From Actinomycetes bacterium (GTDB taxonomy: Bacteria; Actinomycetota; Acidimicrobiia; Acidimicrobiales; Acidimicrobiaceae), in NCBI GenBank assembly GCA_021822605.1, contig JAKAQL010000003.1:29609-93608 (forward strand): a stretch of DNA of 64,000 bases, read 5' to 3'. Both the position numbers and the translations under genes were made by a program. A model generated the notes under the pieces. That model saw only the letters and a list, made by a program, of their open reading frames with translations, was not told where the DNA came from and did no database searches. Shown in pieces: positions 43,827 to 52,996 of this stretch. The first letter of the stretch is position 1; every line of letters starts with the position of its first letter.

Positions 43827-46379
43827 TCAGTGCAGTATGCCAGGCGCACGCAGACTCCTCGTCACCATCTGCGGTTCGAGAAGGGAGTCCCTCAGTAGTA
43901 TGCGTACACCTCGCACGTAGATGCCCTTGGTCGTGAGCGAGATTGGATCGAGTAGGAGTGCGTGCACGGGGTAGAACTGGTCTGCTACGGCCACGAGCGT
44001 CTTGATGATCCCGGACAGAGGTTCTCGGTCCATTAATGGGAGCCTTGCGTATCCATTCGTTATGGTGATACCGGGTATCGATTCGATAAACTCTTCAACG
44101 TCTTCCTCGGTCTGGGGGAGCGCACGCAACGTGGCGGCTCCGAAGAGATCAAAGGCGACCCCGGAGAGGCTACCGCGTAAGAAGGGCCCAAAGCGGTCAT
44201 CGTGGATGAGCTCTAGTCGCAGGAGCGCCGTCCGCCCCTCCAGCTCTTCGCGACGCGCGCCTGAGGGTGGATCGATAGGAAAACCCAAGAGTGCGGCGTT
44301 CTCGCGAGCGATGTCACCCTCGAGCAGTTTCGGACCTGACCCAAGGGTGGTGATCAGCTGATCGGGAATAACCATCGGCTCCGTTGTGAGAGGGTCTCCA
44401 CCGGGGCGAACTTTCCATCGTGCGTAGTCAGCCATTCTACCGAGGGCGATGGCAGCGCTTTCAGGAAATGAGTATGAAGGGATGGTTTTCCCGTAGCTCG
44501 AGAGGGCTGCTGGCACACCTGGTAAGGCGAGAAAGTTGGCCAAGACTGGTTTCCCTGGCTCGTCTGCAGCTGCTCGAGCGATGGCGTCAGCCACACTCGC
44601 AGCTGAGTTGAGCGCTGGGTTTGGATTGCCGCTGAGGCCGCGCTCGGTTGGCGGCGCCAAAGTTCGGGGATCGTCGTTGGAACCGACGACGGTGGGGATG
44701 TAGCAGACGATAACGGCATCGACACTGGTATCGCCAAGAACTGCAGTCAAGTGCTGACCCCAGTCAGCTGGGGTGGCTGAGGGCCCGAGTTCGATCGGGT
44801 TCTCGCTGCCCACTGTCGCGACCGAGGTCGAGAGCGCGGCGAGTTCCAAACCGGCGGGTTTGAGGGCGTCTGCGACCAGAGGTCCGGTACCTCCAGTGTT
44901 GGTAAGGATGGCGACTCGATTGCCGCTTGGCACTGGTTGATCTAAGAAAGCTCGTGTCAACTGGATGAGTTGCTCGAGGGTGTCCAATCGGATAACTCCG
45001 GTTTGGCGCATCAGCGCCTCAACGGCAGAGTCGTAGTCCAATTCACCGAACCCCAGTGGTGTCTTTGTCTCTCTACGACGACGGGACTTCACCGCCAGCA
45101 CTGGTTTGGCGAGTGAAACCCGCCGCGCAATGCGAGCAAAGCTCCGTGGGTTCCCAAAACCCTCCATGTAAAGGAGAACGATGCTCGTCAGCGGATCGTC
45201 CTCCCAGAACGAGAGTAGGTCATTGCCTGAGATGTCGGCCTTGTTCCCCGAACTGACAAACCCTGAGACTCCGATGTCCGCTCGCTGGAGTTCTGCGAGG
45301 ATGGCCAGGGAGAGCGGGCCTGATTGCGCGTGAACGCCAGCACCTCCTTGATGAACGGTGATCGGTGCCAAGGTCGCTTGAAGACCAAGTGGGGGCGAGG
45401 CAATGCCCATAGAGTTGGGACCGACAACGCGAATACCGTTGCGTCGCGCGAGAGCCACTAATTGTCGTTCGGCCTCCGCGCCATCCCTTGAGGTGTCTGA
45501 AAATCCAGCGGAGATGATGACCACTCCCTTGGCCTGGGTTGCTATCGCATCTTCGATGACCCTAAGGACCTCACTGGCGTTCACCGCGATGATAACGAGG
45601 TCAACGGGTTCAGGGATGGCAGCCAAGTTCGGGTAGGAGCGGACACCGCGGATGGCCGTCGCTTCGCTGTTGACCGGGTAGATCGTTCCAGTAAAGTTAC
45701 CGCCGAGGAGGTTGGCAAAAATCAGGTCGCCAACGCTACCAGGAACTCTGCTCGCACCGACAAGGGCTACGGAACCAGGTCGAAGTATGGACTCGATCGA
45801 TCGAGCTGTCGCGTGATGTTCCCGAGTCGCCATGGCATTGCGTGACTGCAGGGTCGGAGTGAGGTCGAAACGAACCTGGACCACTCCTTCTTCGGTATGG
45901 CGTATCAGTTGATAGCCAGCGTCGCGAAATACCTTGAGCATTCGCGTATTGTCAGCGAGTGTGTCGGCGACAAAGCGAGTGATGCCGTTGGTTTTAGCAA
46001 ACGCAGCCAACTGTTCGAGCATGATGGAGCCAAGGCCACGTCCCTGGTGAGCGTCGTCTACGAGGAATGCAACTTCGGCGACAGGGTTACCCGGTATTCG
46101 GTCGTAGCGGGCGACCGCGATGAGGTGTCCGCGATAGTCGGCGACAAATGCCATACGGTCTTGGTAGTCGACATTGACGAAGCGGTTCAGCATAGGCTCG
46201 CTGAGGCGCGGCATCGGCGTGAAGAAGCGGTAGTAGACCGTTGCAGGCGAGAGTCGCGCATGAAGCTCAGTAATACCCTCGGCATCACTTGGCCGAATCG
46301 GACGTAAGTGAACCGTCCTGCCGTCTGAGAGAATGGTGTCGGATTCCCAACTGGCGGGGTACTGATTTCCCGGTGTCAT
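43827..46379 (-). CDS. GNAT/NDP-forming acyl-CoA synthetase-like fusion (Pat-type protein acetyltransferase)
   Basis: 850 aa from ATG 46379, which overlaps the Rrf2 stop (ATGA). Residues about 15-175 are a GNAT domain (acetyl-CoA loop DDAHQGRGLG, 108-117). They are followed by a CoA-binding Rossmann domain (VALVGASR, 204-211), the flavodoxin-like parts of NDP-forming acyl-CoA synthetase and a shortened ATP-grasp remnant. In active synthetases a phosphohistidine lies in a SHTG motif after KPVxALKSGR; here KPVLAVKSRRRR is followed by TKTPLGFGELD with no His, so synthesis is probably lost. Pat enzymes acetylate acetyl-CoA synthetases; GNAT-first order is known in actinobacteria. The Acs-like enzyme at 1.2-3.2 kb is a possible target (inference). 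Confidence 0.85.
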   Translation of the reverse strand: MTPGNQYPASWESDTILSDGRTVHLRPIRPSDAEGITELHARLSPATVYYRFFTPMPRLSEPMLNRFVNVDYQDRMAFVADYRGHLIAVARYDRIPGNPVAEVAFLVDDAHQGRGLGSIMLEQLAAFAKTNGITRFVADTLADNTRMLKVFRDAGYQLIRHTEEGVVQVRFDLTPTLQSRNAMATREHHATARSIESILRPGSVALVGASRVPGSVGDLIFANLLGGNFTGTIYPVNSEATAIRGVRSYPNLAAIPEPVDLVIIAVNASEVLRVIEDAIATQAKGVVIISAGFSDTSRDGAEAERQLVALARRNGIRVVGPNSMGIASPPLGLQATLAPITVHQGGAGVHAQSGPLSLAILAELQRADIGVSGFVSSGNKADISGNDLLSFWEDDPLTSIVLLYMEGFGNPRSFARIARRVSLAKPVLAVKSRRRRETKTPLGFGELDYDSAVEALMRQTGVIRLDTLEQLIQLTRAFLDQPVPSGNRVAILTNTGGTGPLVADALKPAGLELAALSTSVATVGSENPIELGPSATPADWGQHLTAVLGDTSVDAVIVCYIPTVVGSNDDPRTLAPPTERGLSGNPNPALNSAASVADAIARAAADEPGKPVLANFLALPGVPAALSSYGKTIPSYSFPESAAIALGRMADYARWKVRPGGDPLTTEPMVIPDQLITTLGSGPKLLEGDIARENAALLGFPIDPPSGARREELEGRTALLRLELIHDDRFGPFLRGSLSGVAFDLFGAATLRALPQTEEDVEEFIESIPGITITNGYARLPLMDREPLSGIIKTLVAVADQFYPVHALLLDPISLTTKGIYVRGVRILLRDSLLEPQMVTRSLRAPGILH

Positions 46380-46828
46380 TGGCCCACAACCCATTGTTCG
46401 TCAGGTGTCATACCACGTGCTCGAGCGACCATATCGGCGAGAGTGTACGAGCGTAGATGTTCGCGCATATGATTCCCGACCTGAGCCCAGACATCCCGAA
46501 GGACGCATTGCCCTTCGTGTTCACATGCTCCGTTCTCATGAGGTGCTCCAAAGTTGCCCAAGGTCAGCGGTCCATCAACGGCGGAGATGATTTGAGCTAA
46601 AGTGATCTGTGCGGGATCCCGGGAGAGCACATAGCCGCCACAGGCGCCTCTGCGCGAGGTGACGAGCCCAGCTCCCTTCAAGGTCAAAAGAATCTGTTCC
46701 AGGTAGGGCTGGGGCAGGCCGGTCCGGCGAGAGAGTTCGGCCACTGAGGTGGGTTTCTCGGGACCACGGCGTAGCGCTAGTGATAGAAGCGCCCTTGATG
46801 CATAGTCTCCACGGGTTGAAACCTTCAC
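46376..46828 (-). CDS. Rrf2-family transcriptional regulator
   Basis: 150 aa from GTG 46828, which gives the family start MKVSTRGDYASRALL; the frame is open to 46873. A winged helix-turn-helix (TSVAELSRRTGLPQPYLEQI) with wing RRGACGGYVLSRD, then a C-terminal segment with C-x5-C (ACEHEGQC). IscR/NsrR-type members hold an Fe-S cluster through three Cys; only two are in the usual place, so cluster ligation may differ (the wing Cys is an extra candidate). Coupled to the Pat-like gene, so it may control protein acetylation in response to a redox or iron signal. Confidence 0.88.
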   Translation of the reverse strand: MKVSTRGDYASRALLSLALRRGPEKPTSVAELSRRTGLPQPYLEQILLTLKGAGLVTSRRGACGGYVLSRDPAQITLAQIISAVDGPLTLGNFGAPHENGACEHEGQCVLRDVWAQVGNHMREHLRSYTLADMVARARGMTPDEQWVVGQ

Positions 46829-46915
46829 TGCAGACCATCGTAGTCGATCTCGGAAGTCTCTGGCTTGACTCAACGCGTGCTAGAGTGGGCTAGCCTGGAG
46901 GAGGAAAGAGGATCG

Positions 46916-48058
46916 ATGGGCACCACGCATCTGGATGAGATCACCCCGAATGACTCTTTTGTCGTACCAGACTATACCGCTCCTGGTCTCGCGACGTTAA
47001 TGCCGACGGTAGTCGATATTGTCCGCGGCCGCGCGAAAGCCGCTGAGGAGTTTCTCGGAGTTGGAGTGGAGAATGTCGACCGCATCGTCGTCCTCGCCCT
47101 GGATGGGCTTGGCTTCTTTCAGCTCCAGCAACGGCTTGCGTCGCTGCCGATCCTGGCAAGCGGTGTGCTGCGTCGGGGCTACTCGGTGGGACCCACAACC
47201 ACAGCAACAGCGCTGACCTCGTTAACGACTGGGGCCACGCCAGCAGAGCATGGCGTGCTTGGTTATCGGGTGCGTTTGGGTTCGCACGCCATCCTCAATA
47301 CGTTGCGATGGAGTTCGTCCGAACACGAGGCTCCTCCCCCCAATCCGATCGACTTTCAACCCGTACCGCCGTTCTGTGGGGAGACTCCCGCTGTGGTGAC
47401 AAAGTATCTCTTTGCCAAAACCGGGTTCACCCAGGTTCACCTTCGAGGGGGGAGACTTCGCTATTGGCACGCGATGTCGAGTATCGTTGCGAAGATACTT
47501 GCGGCTCTTAAGGAGGGTGAACCGCTTGTCTTTGCTTACTATGACGGAATCGATACCGTCGCGCACGAGTTTGGTCTCGGAGACGCCTACGAACGCGAGC
47601 TGGTAATGGTTGATATGCTCGTCGGAATGCTGATGGATCAACTGCCAACAAGGACTGCGCTGGTGATCACAGCCGATCATGGGCAGGTGGAGGTGCCCAA
47701 GCCGCCTATCCGTATCAATGGAGAGGTGATGGATCTTGTGAAGCTCCTTTCGGGAGAGGGGCGTTTTCGATGGCTTCATTGCCAACAGGGCGCCACGGAA
47801 CGGGTAGCCGATATTGCCACTGAACTCTATGGTGACGTCGCGCGTGTCCTGGTTCGTAATGAGGTCCTGGGGCTCGGCATCTTCGGAGGCACACCTTCGA
47901 GTGGGGTTATGGCGCGCGTAGGGGATGTCGCAATCGTGCCGACAGCGCCGGTGAGTTTCTATGATCCTGCTGATATTGGTGCACTCCAGCTGATTTGTCG
48001 GCATGGAGGTCTAACGGCTGAGGAGGTCATCATTCCGATCCTTACGTTTCTCCGGTAG
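46916..48058 (+). CDS. Alkaline-phosphatase-fold phosphodiesterase/nucleotide pyrophosphatase
   Basis: 380 aa from ATG 46916, preceded by GGAGGAGGAAAG. Metal and nucleophile elements of the superfamily are visible: LALDGLG, the Thr nucleophile region PTTTATALTSLTTG, DGIDTVAHEFG, TADHGQ and a final RHGGLTAEEVIIPIL. Members hydrolyse nucleotide diphosphates, phosphodiesters or sulfated/phosphorylated lipids. No signal peptide, so it should be cytoplasmic. Divergent from the Rrf2 gene; substrate unknown. Confidence 0.82.
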   Translation: MGTTHLDEITPNDSFVVPDYTAPGLATLMPTVVDIVRGRAKAAEEFLGVGVENVDRIVVLALDGLGFFQLQQRLASLPILASGVLRRGYSVGPTTTATALTSLTTGATPAEHGVLGYRVRLGSHAILNTLRWSSSEHEAPPPNPIDFQPVPPFCGETPAVVTKYLFAKTGFTQVHLRGGRLRYWHAMSSIVAKILAALKEGEPLVFAYYDGIDTVAHEFGLGDAYERELVMVDMLVGMLMDQLPTRTALVITADHGQVEVPKPPIRINGEVMDLVKLLSGEGRFRWLHCQQGATERVADIATELYGDVARVLVRNEVLGLGIFGGTPSSGVMARVGDVAIVPTAPVSFYDPADIGALQLICRHGGLTAEEVIIPILTFLR

Positions 48059-48107
48059 GCTTTCAGTACATACGGTAGGACGGTAAACCTTTGAATGGAG
48101 GATAGAG

Positions 48108-48566
48108 ATGGCGGATGGAAATGAGGATCCCAAACTCCTGTTGCCAGGAGACGATGTAGCGCCGAAGATGAACTCCGAGGTGATCATGTCGCCAGCGAAA
48201 GTATTGCGCATTGGGTCGATGATTCGTGCCCTTTTAGAGGAGGTGAAGTCAGCTCCTCTCGATGAGAATTCACGAAGCCGACTCGCGGAGATCTACGACA
48301 CCTCTGTGACGGAACTCGGGGGTGTCATGTCAGAGGATCTTACCGAGGAGCTCAGGGGTTTTGCGCCGGTTTTCCACGGTGGGGAGGTCCCATCCGAAGC
48401 CGAGTTGCGAATAGCACAAGCCCAGCTTGTTGGTTGGCTAGAGGGCTTGTTCCACGGTATTCAGGCGACATTGATGGCCCAGCAGATGGACTCTCAATCC
48501 CAGTTGCAGGAGCTGCGTAATCGGAGCCTTCCGCAGGGAGCGCCAGCGCCGGGAAACTATCTGTGA
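48108..48566 (+). CDS. bpa: Bacterial proteasome activator (Bpa, DUF2587)
   Basis: 152 aa. The core matches Mycobacterium Bpa (Rv3780) closely: SPAKVLRIGSMIRALLEEVK, APLDENSRSRLAEIY and ELRIAQAQLVGWLEGLFHGI. The protein ends GNYL, where mycobacterial Bpa has GQYL, the C-terminal tail that docks into the 20S proteasome ring. Bpa opens the 20S gate without ATP and helps degrade unfolded proteins. This implies a proteasome elsewhere in the genome. The first ~25 residues are disordered. Overlaps rpiB by 4 bp (GTGA). Confidence 0.92.
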   Translation: MADGNEDPKLLLPGDDVAPKMNSEVIMSPAKVLRIGSMIRALLEEVKSAPLDENSRSRLAEIYDTSVTELGGVMSEDLTEELRGFAPVFHGGEVPSEAELRIAQAQLVGWLEGLFHGIQATLMAQQMDSQSQLQELRNRSLPQGAPAPGNYL

Positions 48567-49051
48567 CGATGTCAATGGATGGTGTGGTCATAGCTCTCGG
48601 CGGTGATCATGCTGGATTCTCGTTGAAACGCAGGGTCGCCCGATACCTCGAGGACGAAGGTGCGGTGGTGATGGACTTTGGCACGGACTCGGAGGTGCCG
48701 GTGGATTACCCACTCTTCTGCGAGCCGGTTGCGCGATCGGTGGCATGCGGCGCTGCTTCTCTTGGTGTCGTGTTCGGCGGCTCCGGTCAAGGTGAGCAGA
48801 TCGTCGCCAACAAGGTAGTGGGCGTACGGGCAGCGCTGTGTTGGAACGAGCTCTCGGCGAGGCTTGCTCGTGCGCACAACGATGCCAATGTGTTAGCGCT
48901 TGGCGCTCGGCTGCTAGGGGATGAACTGGCTCTTGCCATCGTTGCCGCCTTTACACACGGCACCTTCGATGGCGGGCGCCATGAGCGACGGATTGCGCAA
49001 ATCCGTCAAGTAGAAGAAGGGGTGTCGTTCGTTCGACATGCAAGTAAGTAG
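48563..49051 (+). CDS. rpiB: Ribose-5-phosphate isomerase B (actinobacterial Glu type)
   Basis: 162 aa RpiB/LacAB fold: GGDHAGFSLKRRV at 13-25 and FGGSGQGEQIVANKV near 71-85. Where E. coli RpiB has a catalytic Cys, this sequence follows the mycobacterial pattern with a catalytic Glu (E78 in GQGEQ). Interconverts ribose- and ribulose-5-phosphate. GTG overlaps the bpa stop; ATG 48569 is an alternative. Confidence 0.92.
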   Translation: MTMSMDGVVIALGGDHAGFSLKRRVARYLEDEGAVVMDFGTDSEVPVDYPLFCEPVARSVACGAASLGVVFGGSGQGEQIVANKVVGVRAALCWNELSARLARAHNDANVLALGARLLGDELALAIVAAFTHGTFDGGRHERRIAQIRQVEEGVSFVRHASK

Positions 49052-50141
49052 ACCGGCACGTTCAACACTCTTGGTGGGCATCATCGGCGCGGTGGTGGTG
49101 CTGATCGCTGCTCTCTTCGTCGCCAACCGTCCTGCGACCACGCCAGCTCGTCTCAGTGTACCCACTGCGACGACCGCTCCTGGGGACTCGTCGGCTGCCA
49201 ATTCGACCCCCCCTGTCACTAGCCAGTCCACCGGTTCTCCCATCCGAGGTGTTGGGGAATACTCGACTACCGTGATCGAGGATGGGCGGATTCTGTGCGT
49301 TCCGTCGACGGGGGCTTGCTCAACAAGGAGCTATCTGCTCCACGTCTACTACCCCTCAACAAAGGTGACTCCTGCTCACCCGGTGGTGGATGCCAGCCCG
49401 GCCACGAGCGGCTCCCCCTATCCCCTGATCGTGTTTGCGGCGGGATTCGATGTGGATCCGTCGAACTATTTGCCGCTGATAAGTGGCTGGGTTCGCAACG
49501 GATATGTGGTTGCCGCACCCAGATTTCCACTCTCTTCGGCGTGGGCTATTGCCCATTATGGTGTGAACCTGTCGGATACAGAGCTCGCAGATGCCTTTGA
49601 ATCGGATATGCTTAATCAGCCTGGTGATATGAGGGCAGCCATTGCCGAGGTCTCGCTGTTGAGTCAGAACCCATCAACGCCGCTCACTACACTCGTCAAC
49701 ACCAACGAAGTGGCTGCAGCCGGCCAAAGTGATGGCGGCGATACGACGCTTGCCTTTACCGATAACACCTGCTGTCGTGATACTGCGGTGAAGGCGGCGA
49801 TCATACTCTCAGGCGCCGAATTTAGTCCATATGGCGGAGAATACTTTCCGTCGCCCCCGATGCCGCTCATGGTGGCCCAAGGCACGGCAGATACCGTGAA
49901 CCCTCCAGGTCTGTCTACCCAGATCTACGACCAAGCGCCGGCTCCTAAGGTCTATCTGCAGCTACTCGGAGCAGATCACCTTGAGGCGTACACCCAGTAC
50001 AATGCCTATGAGAACGCGGTGCTCAAAACCTCACTGGCTTTTCTCGCCACTTATCTCCGAGGTGCGCCCGTAGCAGTTACCCACCTGACGACCATCGGCA
50101 ACATACCCAATGTCGGAAGTGAACAGGCAGACCTTTCATGA
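49038..50141 (+). CDS. Secreted/anchored alpha/beta hydrolase
   Basis: 367 aa. A membrane anchor or signal segment (about 10-30) and a Thr/Ser/Pro-rich linker (31-68) precede an alpha/beta hydrolase domain. The triad is S231 (AAGQSDGG), D285 (GTADT) and H314 (GADHLEAY). Four Cys (C87, C94, C245, C246) suggest extracytoplasmic disulfides. It resembles PET-hydrolase/lipase-like and dienelactone-hydrolase-like proteins; the substrate is unknown. Overlaps rpiB by 14 bp and the amidase by 4 bp. Confidence 0.8.
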   Translation: MQVSRPARSTLLVGIIGAVVVLIAALFVANRPATTPARLSVPTATTAPGDSSAANSTPPVTSQSTGSPIRGVGEYSTTVIEDGRILCVPSTGACSTRSYLLHVYYPSTKVTPAHPVVDASPATSGSPYPLIVFAAGFDVDPSNYLPLISGWVRNGYVVAAPRFPLSSAWAIAHYGVNLSDTELADAFESDMLNQPGDMRAAIAEVSLLSQNPSTPLTTLVNTNEVAAAGQSDGGDTTLAFTDNTCCRDTAVKAAIILSGAEFSPYGGEYFPSPPMPLMVAQGTADTVNPPGLSTQIYDQAPAPKVYLQLLGADHLEAYTQYNAYENAVLKTSLAFLATYLRGAPVAVTHLTTIGNIPNVGSEQADLS

Positions 50142-51277
50142 ATAACCCCTGGATGATCGGTGAGGTAGAACCGTATCGCGTAGGGACGTTCAACGTGGTG
50201 GTGAAGGATAATCTCGATGTTCAGGGTTTGCCCACTACCTGTGGTTCACGGCTGGTCGCATCGACGGCATTACCGGCAGAGGAGGACTCCTCGGTCGTGG
50301 CTCGCCTGCGCGCTACGGGTGCTCATGTCCGTGGCAAGGCGAATCTCGTCGAGTTCGCTTTTGGCGTTCACGGTATCAATCCATGGTTCGGAACCCCGAC
50401 GAACCCGTGCTCGTCTGATCTCATACCTGGTGGCTCGTCGAGTGGATCCGCAGTTGCCGTTGCCGTTGGAGCGGCAGAAGTTGGCATCGGTACTGACACC
50501 GGGGGGTCCATCAGGATTCCGGCGGCCTGCTGTGGAGTTCTGGGCCTCAAACCAACGTATGGCCTGATCGATGAGACCGGCTGTGCCCCGCTCGCCCCGA
50601 GCCTCGATACCATTGGGGTGTTGTCTCGCACCATCGGCGACCTTGAACAGGGCTTTGTTGGCATAGGTGGGATCCTCGAGGGTTCAGCTCCAGCATGGAT
50701 AGGACAGCTGCCCAGTGGCGTGACTGCCTTTGATGCGGTCGTGACCGAGGTCCTTGCATCGATCGACCTACCGATCCGCCCGATGCCCGAGGTCGAGATC
50801 GATCATCTCTGGGAGGACGGCAATACCGTACTCTTGTCGGAGGCGTATCGACAACTGAGCGGTTATCTCAGTCAAGCACATCGCCTGGATCCTCGTGGAT
50901 TAGAGCGTCTGCGAGGTGCGATGCGAATCAGTGAATCTCACTACCTTGACGCACTTCAGCGCCGCGAAGGACAACGTGAGAGATTTTTTCGATTGCTTGG
51001 GATGGGTGAGGGTATCCTGGTACTTCCAACCATGGCAAGGGCTGTTCCGTATCGATCGTCCCTTGATGTTTCCCAAGTCAATCGGTTGACGTTGCCCTTT
51101 AACTATCTCGGTTGTCCTGCGCTGACGTTGCCAGTTGACGTCGGAGCCCTAGGATTGCAAGGGCACGGAAGTGGCGGCACCGTTCCCTTCGCGCTGCAGT
51201 TGGTTGCGGTAGACCATCGAGAGTCGCAGCTCCTTGAGGCTGCGCGGTGTATCGACGAAAGGTTTTCACGGCGGTGA
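50138..51277 (+). CDS. Amidase-signature family hydrolase
   Basis: 379 aa, shorter than the typical ~450-480. The Ser-Ser-Lys triad elements are present: K23 (VVVKDNLDV), GGSSSGSA (98-105) and the nucleophile S124 in GTDTGGSIRIPAACCG. Family members cleave amides such as indoleacetamide or aryl amides. ATG overlaps the hydrolase stop (ATGA). Substrate unknown. Not a GatA candidate, since no gatB/C are nearby. Confidence 0.85.
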   Translation: MNNPWMIGEVEPYRVGTFNVVVKDNLDVQGLPTTCGSRLVASTALPAEEDSSVVARLRATGAHVRGKANLVEFAFGVHGINPWFGTPTNPCSSDLIPGGSSSGSAVAVAVGAAEVGIGTDTGGSIRIPAACCGVLGLKPTYGLIDETGCAPLAPSLDTIGVLSRTIGDLEQGFVGIGGILEGSAPAWIGQLPSGVTAFDAVVTEVLASIDLPIRPMPEVEIDHLWEDGNTVLLSEAYRQLSGYLSQAHRLDPRGLERLRGAMRISESHYLDALQRREGQRERFFRLLGMGEGILVLPTMARAVPYRSSLDVSQVNRLTLPFNYLGCPALTLPVDVGALGLQGHGSGGTVPFALQLVAVDHRESQLLEAARCIDERFSRR

Positions 51278-51354
51278 GTGGTGTTGGTTCATTGCTTAGA
51301 GGAACGCTAACTTTGAGCTTGTCTTGACATGGGTTGATATAGGAGGTTGGGACG

Positions 51355-52917
51355 ATGATTCGATTGAGGCATCTGTTGGGTGGTACATGGGTTGATGGTA
51401 GCGGCGACGGTACGGTGTTGCGGGATCCCGCCACCGGCACCCCCATCGCGTCTAGCTCAGCAGATGGTGTTGATGTCGGAGAGCCTCTCGCATGGGCTCG
51501 CCGAGTGGGAGGGGCCGAGTTACGGTCGATGACTTTTCGGGAAAGGGGAGAGCTACTGGCGAGTTTCGCAGAGAAGCTCCGCGAAGGACGCGCTGCGTAC
51601 TACGATGCGGCCCTGGCGAATATGGGGGCGAACAAGCGTGATGCCGTCTTCGATATCGATGGTGCCATTGCGGTGCTCCGCTACTACGCGGGTCTTGGAC
51701 AGGAGCTTGGTGATCGTCACACCTTGATCGAACCAGGCTTTGACAGGATGACACGTTCGGATGAGTTTCGAGTAGCACATCTGCTCACCCCGCGTCAGGG
51801 GATTGCTATTGGCATCAATGCCTTTAACTTTCCTGCCTGGGGCATGTTCGAGAAGATCGCAACAGCAACGTTGGCAGGTATGCCATCGCTGGCAAAGCCG
51901 GCGACGCAGACGGCGCTCGTCGCCTTTCTGATGGTACGCGATCTTTATGAGGCGAACCTCATTCCCGACGGAGTGCTATCGTTCCTGAGCGCCGGTGGCC
52001 GTGATTTGGTCGACATGGTAGGGGAGGAGGATACCCTTGCCTTCACCGGTTCTGCCGACACGGCGATGACGCTGCGATCGAACCGAAACCTCATCGCGAG
52101 CGGTGCTCGCTTCAATGCTGAGGCTGACTCGTTGAATGCGATAGTTGCACTGGAGGATTTGGACCCGGCCTCACTCGAGAGCTTGGTGGATGCGGTCGTG
52201 ACAGAGATGACCATCAAGGCGGGCCAGAAATGCACCGCGATCCGCAGGGTTATCGTACCTGAGGAGCTGATGCCGTCCGTCAGTGAACAACTCGTAGAAC
52301 GGATAAAAGCGTTGAAGATTGGAGACGCCAGGAATCCAGAGGTTGAGATGGGGCTCCTGGTTTCCCGGGCACAGCAGGAGTCGGTGATTGCAGGAGCTGC
52401 CCTCCTCGCGCAGGAGGGGGAAAGCCTACTCGGTGGGGCAAGCTCAGTCGAGTTTGTCGATGTGGATCCACAGGTCGCCGCTGTGGTCGCACCGTCAGTC
52501 ATCCGGATCAGCGATCCCTCGTCGGCTAGGCTTGTCCATCAGCTTGAGGTCTTCGGTCCTTGTGTGGCATTGATGGGGTATCGAAGCGTGAGCGAGGGTA
52601 TCGATCTGGTGAGAAGGGGTCGGGGTTCTCTGGTGGCGACAGTTGTGACTGATGACGATACCGCGTTTGCAGAGACGGCAGTTGCCCTCGGCTCGCTCCA
52701 CGGGCGTCTCAGTCAACTCAACAGCGCGACCGCAGCGGTCAACCCTGGTCATGGCGTTGTCATGCCGCAGGCGATTCATGGGGGGCCAGGTAGGGCTGGC
52801 GGGGGTGAGGAACTTGGTGGACTCCGAGCACTCCGGTTCTACTGCCAGCGCAGCGCAATACAGGCGACCGTGCCGGTACTCGAGTCGTTGGCTAAAGAGG
52901 CGGCAGAACTCGCCTAA
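51355..52917 (+). CDS. PaaZ-type aldehyde dehydrogenase without hydratase domain
   Basis: 520 aa. The sequence follows the aldehyde dehydrogenase half of PaaZ and the BoxD family: N158 (INAFNFPAWGM), E256 (NAEADSLNA) and C293 (AGQKCTAIRR). Full PaaZ (~680 aa) has a C-terminal MaoC hydratase, absent here. BoxD-like enzymes oxidise a CoA-linked semialdehyde in aromatic degradation; whether this is so here is inference. A strong AGGAGG precedes the ATG. Only 79 bp separate it from mftA, so it may share a transcript with the mycofactocin genes. Confidence 0.82.
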   Translation: MIRLRHLLGGTWVDGSGDGTVLRDPATGTPIASSSADGVDVGEPLAWARRVGGAELRSMTFRERGELLASFAEKLREGRAAYYDAALANMGANKRDAVFDIDGAIAVLRYYAGLGQELGDRHTLIEPGFDRMTRSDEFRVAHLLTPRQGIAIGINAFNFPAWGMFEKIATATLAGMPSLAKPATQTALVAFLMVRDLYEANLIPDGVLSFLSAGGRDLVDMVGEEDTLAFTGSADTAMTLRSNRNLIASGARFNAEADSLNAIVALEDLDPASLESLVDAVVTEMTIKAGQKCTAIRRVIVPEELMPSVSEQLVERIKALKIGDARNPEVEMGLLVSRAQQESVIAGAALLAQEGESLLGGASSVEFVDVDPQVAAVVAPSVIRISDPSSARLVHQLEVFGPCVALMGYRSVSEGIDLVRRGRGSLVATVVTDDDTAFAETAVALGSLHGRLSQLNSATAAVNPGHGVVMPQAIHGGPGRAGGGEELGGLRALRFYCQRSAIQATVPVLESLAKEAAELA

Positions 52918-52996
52918 GTGGTGGGGCGCCCGCTCGTGGGGATGGGCTCAAGAGTGGTTGCGTCTGGGTGTTCTAGGAACGTGAGAGGAGTGATCG

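Noticed and set aside
43546..43920. 124-codon plus-strand frame between the peroxidase and the Pat-like gene
   Set aside because: Runs into the 3' end of the conserved minus-strand gene and has no start signal or family features.
47222..48004. 260-codon minus-strand open frame opposite the phosphodiesterase gene
   Set aside because: Shadow of the conserved plus-strand gene; its peptide has biased composition and no family features.
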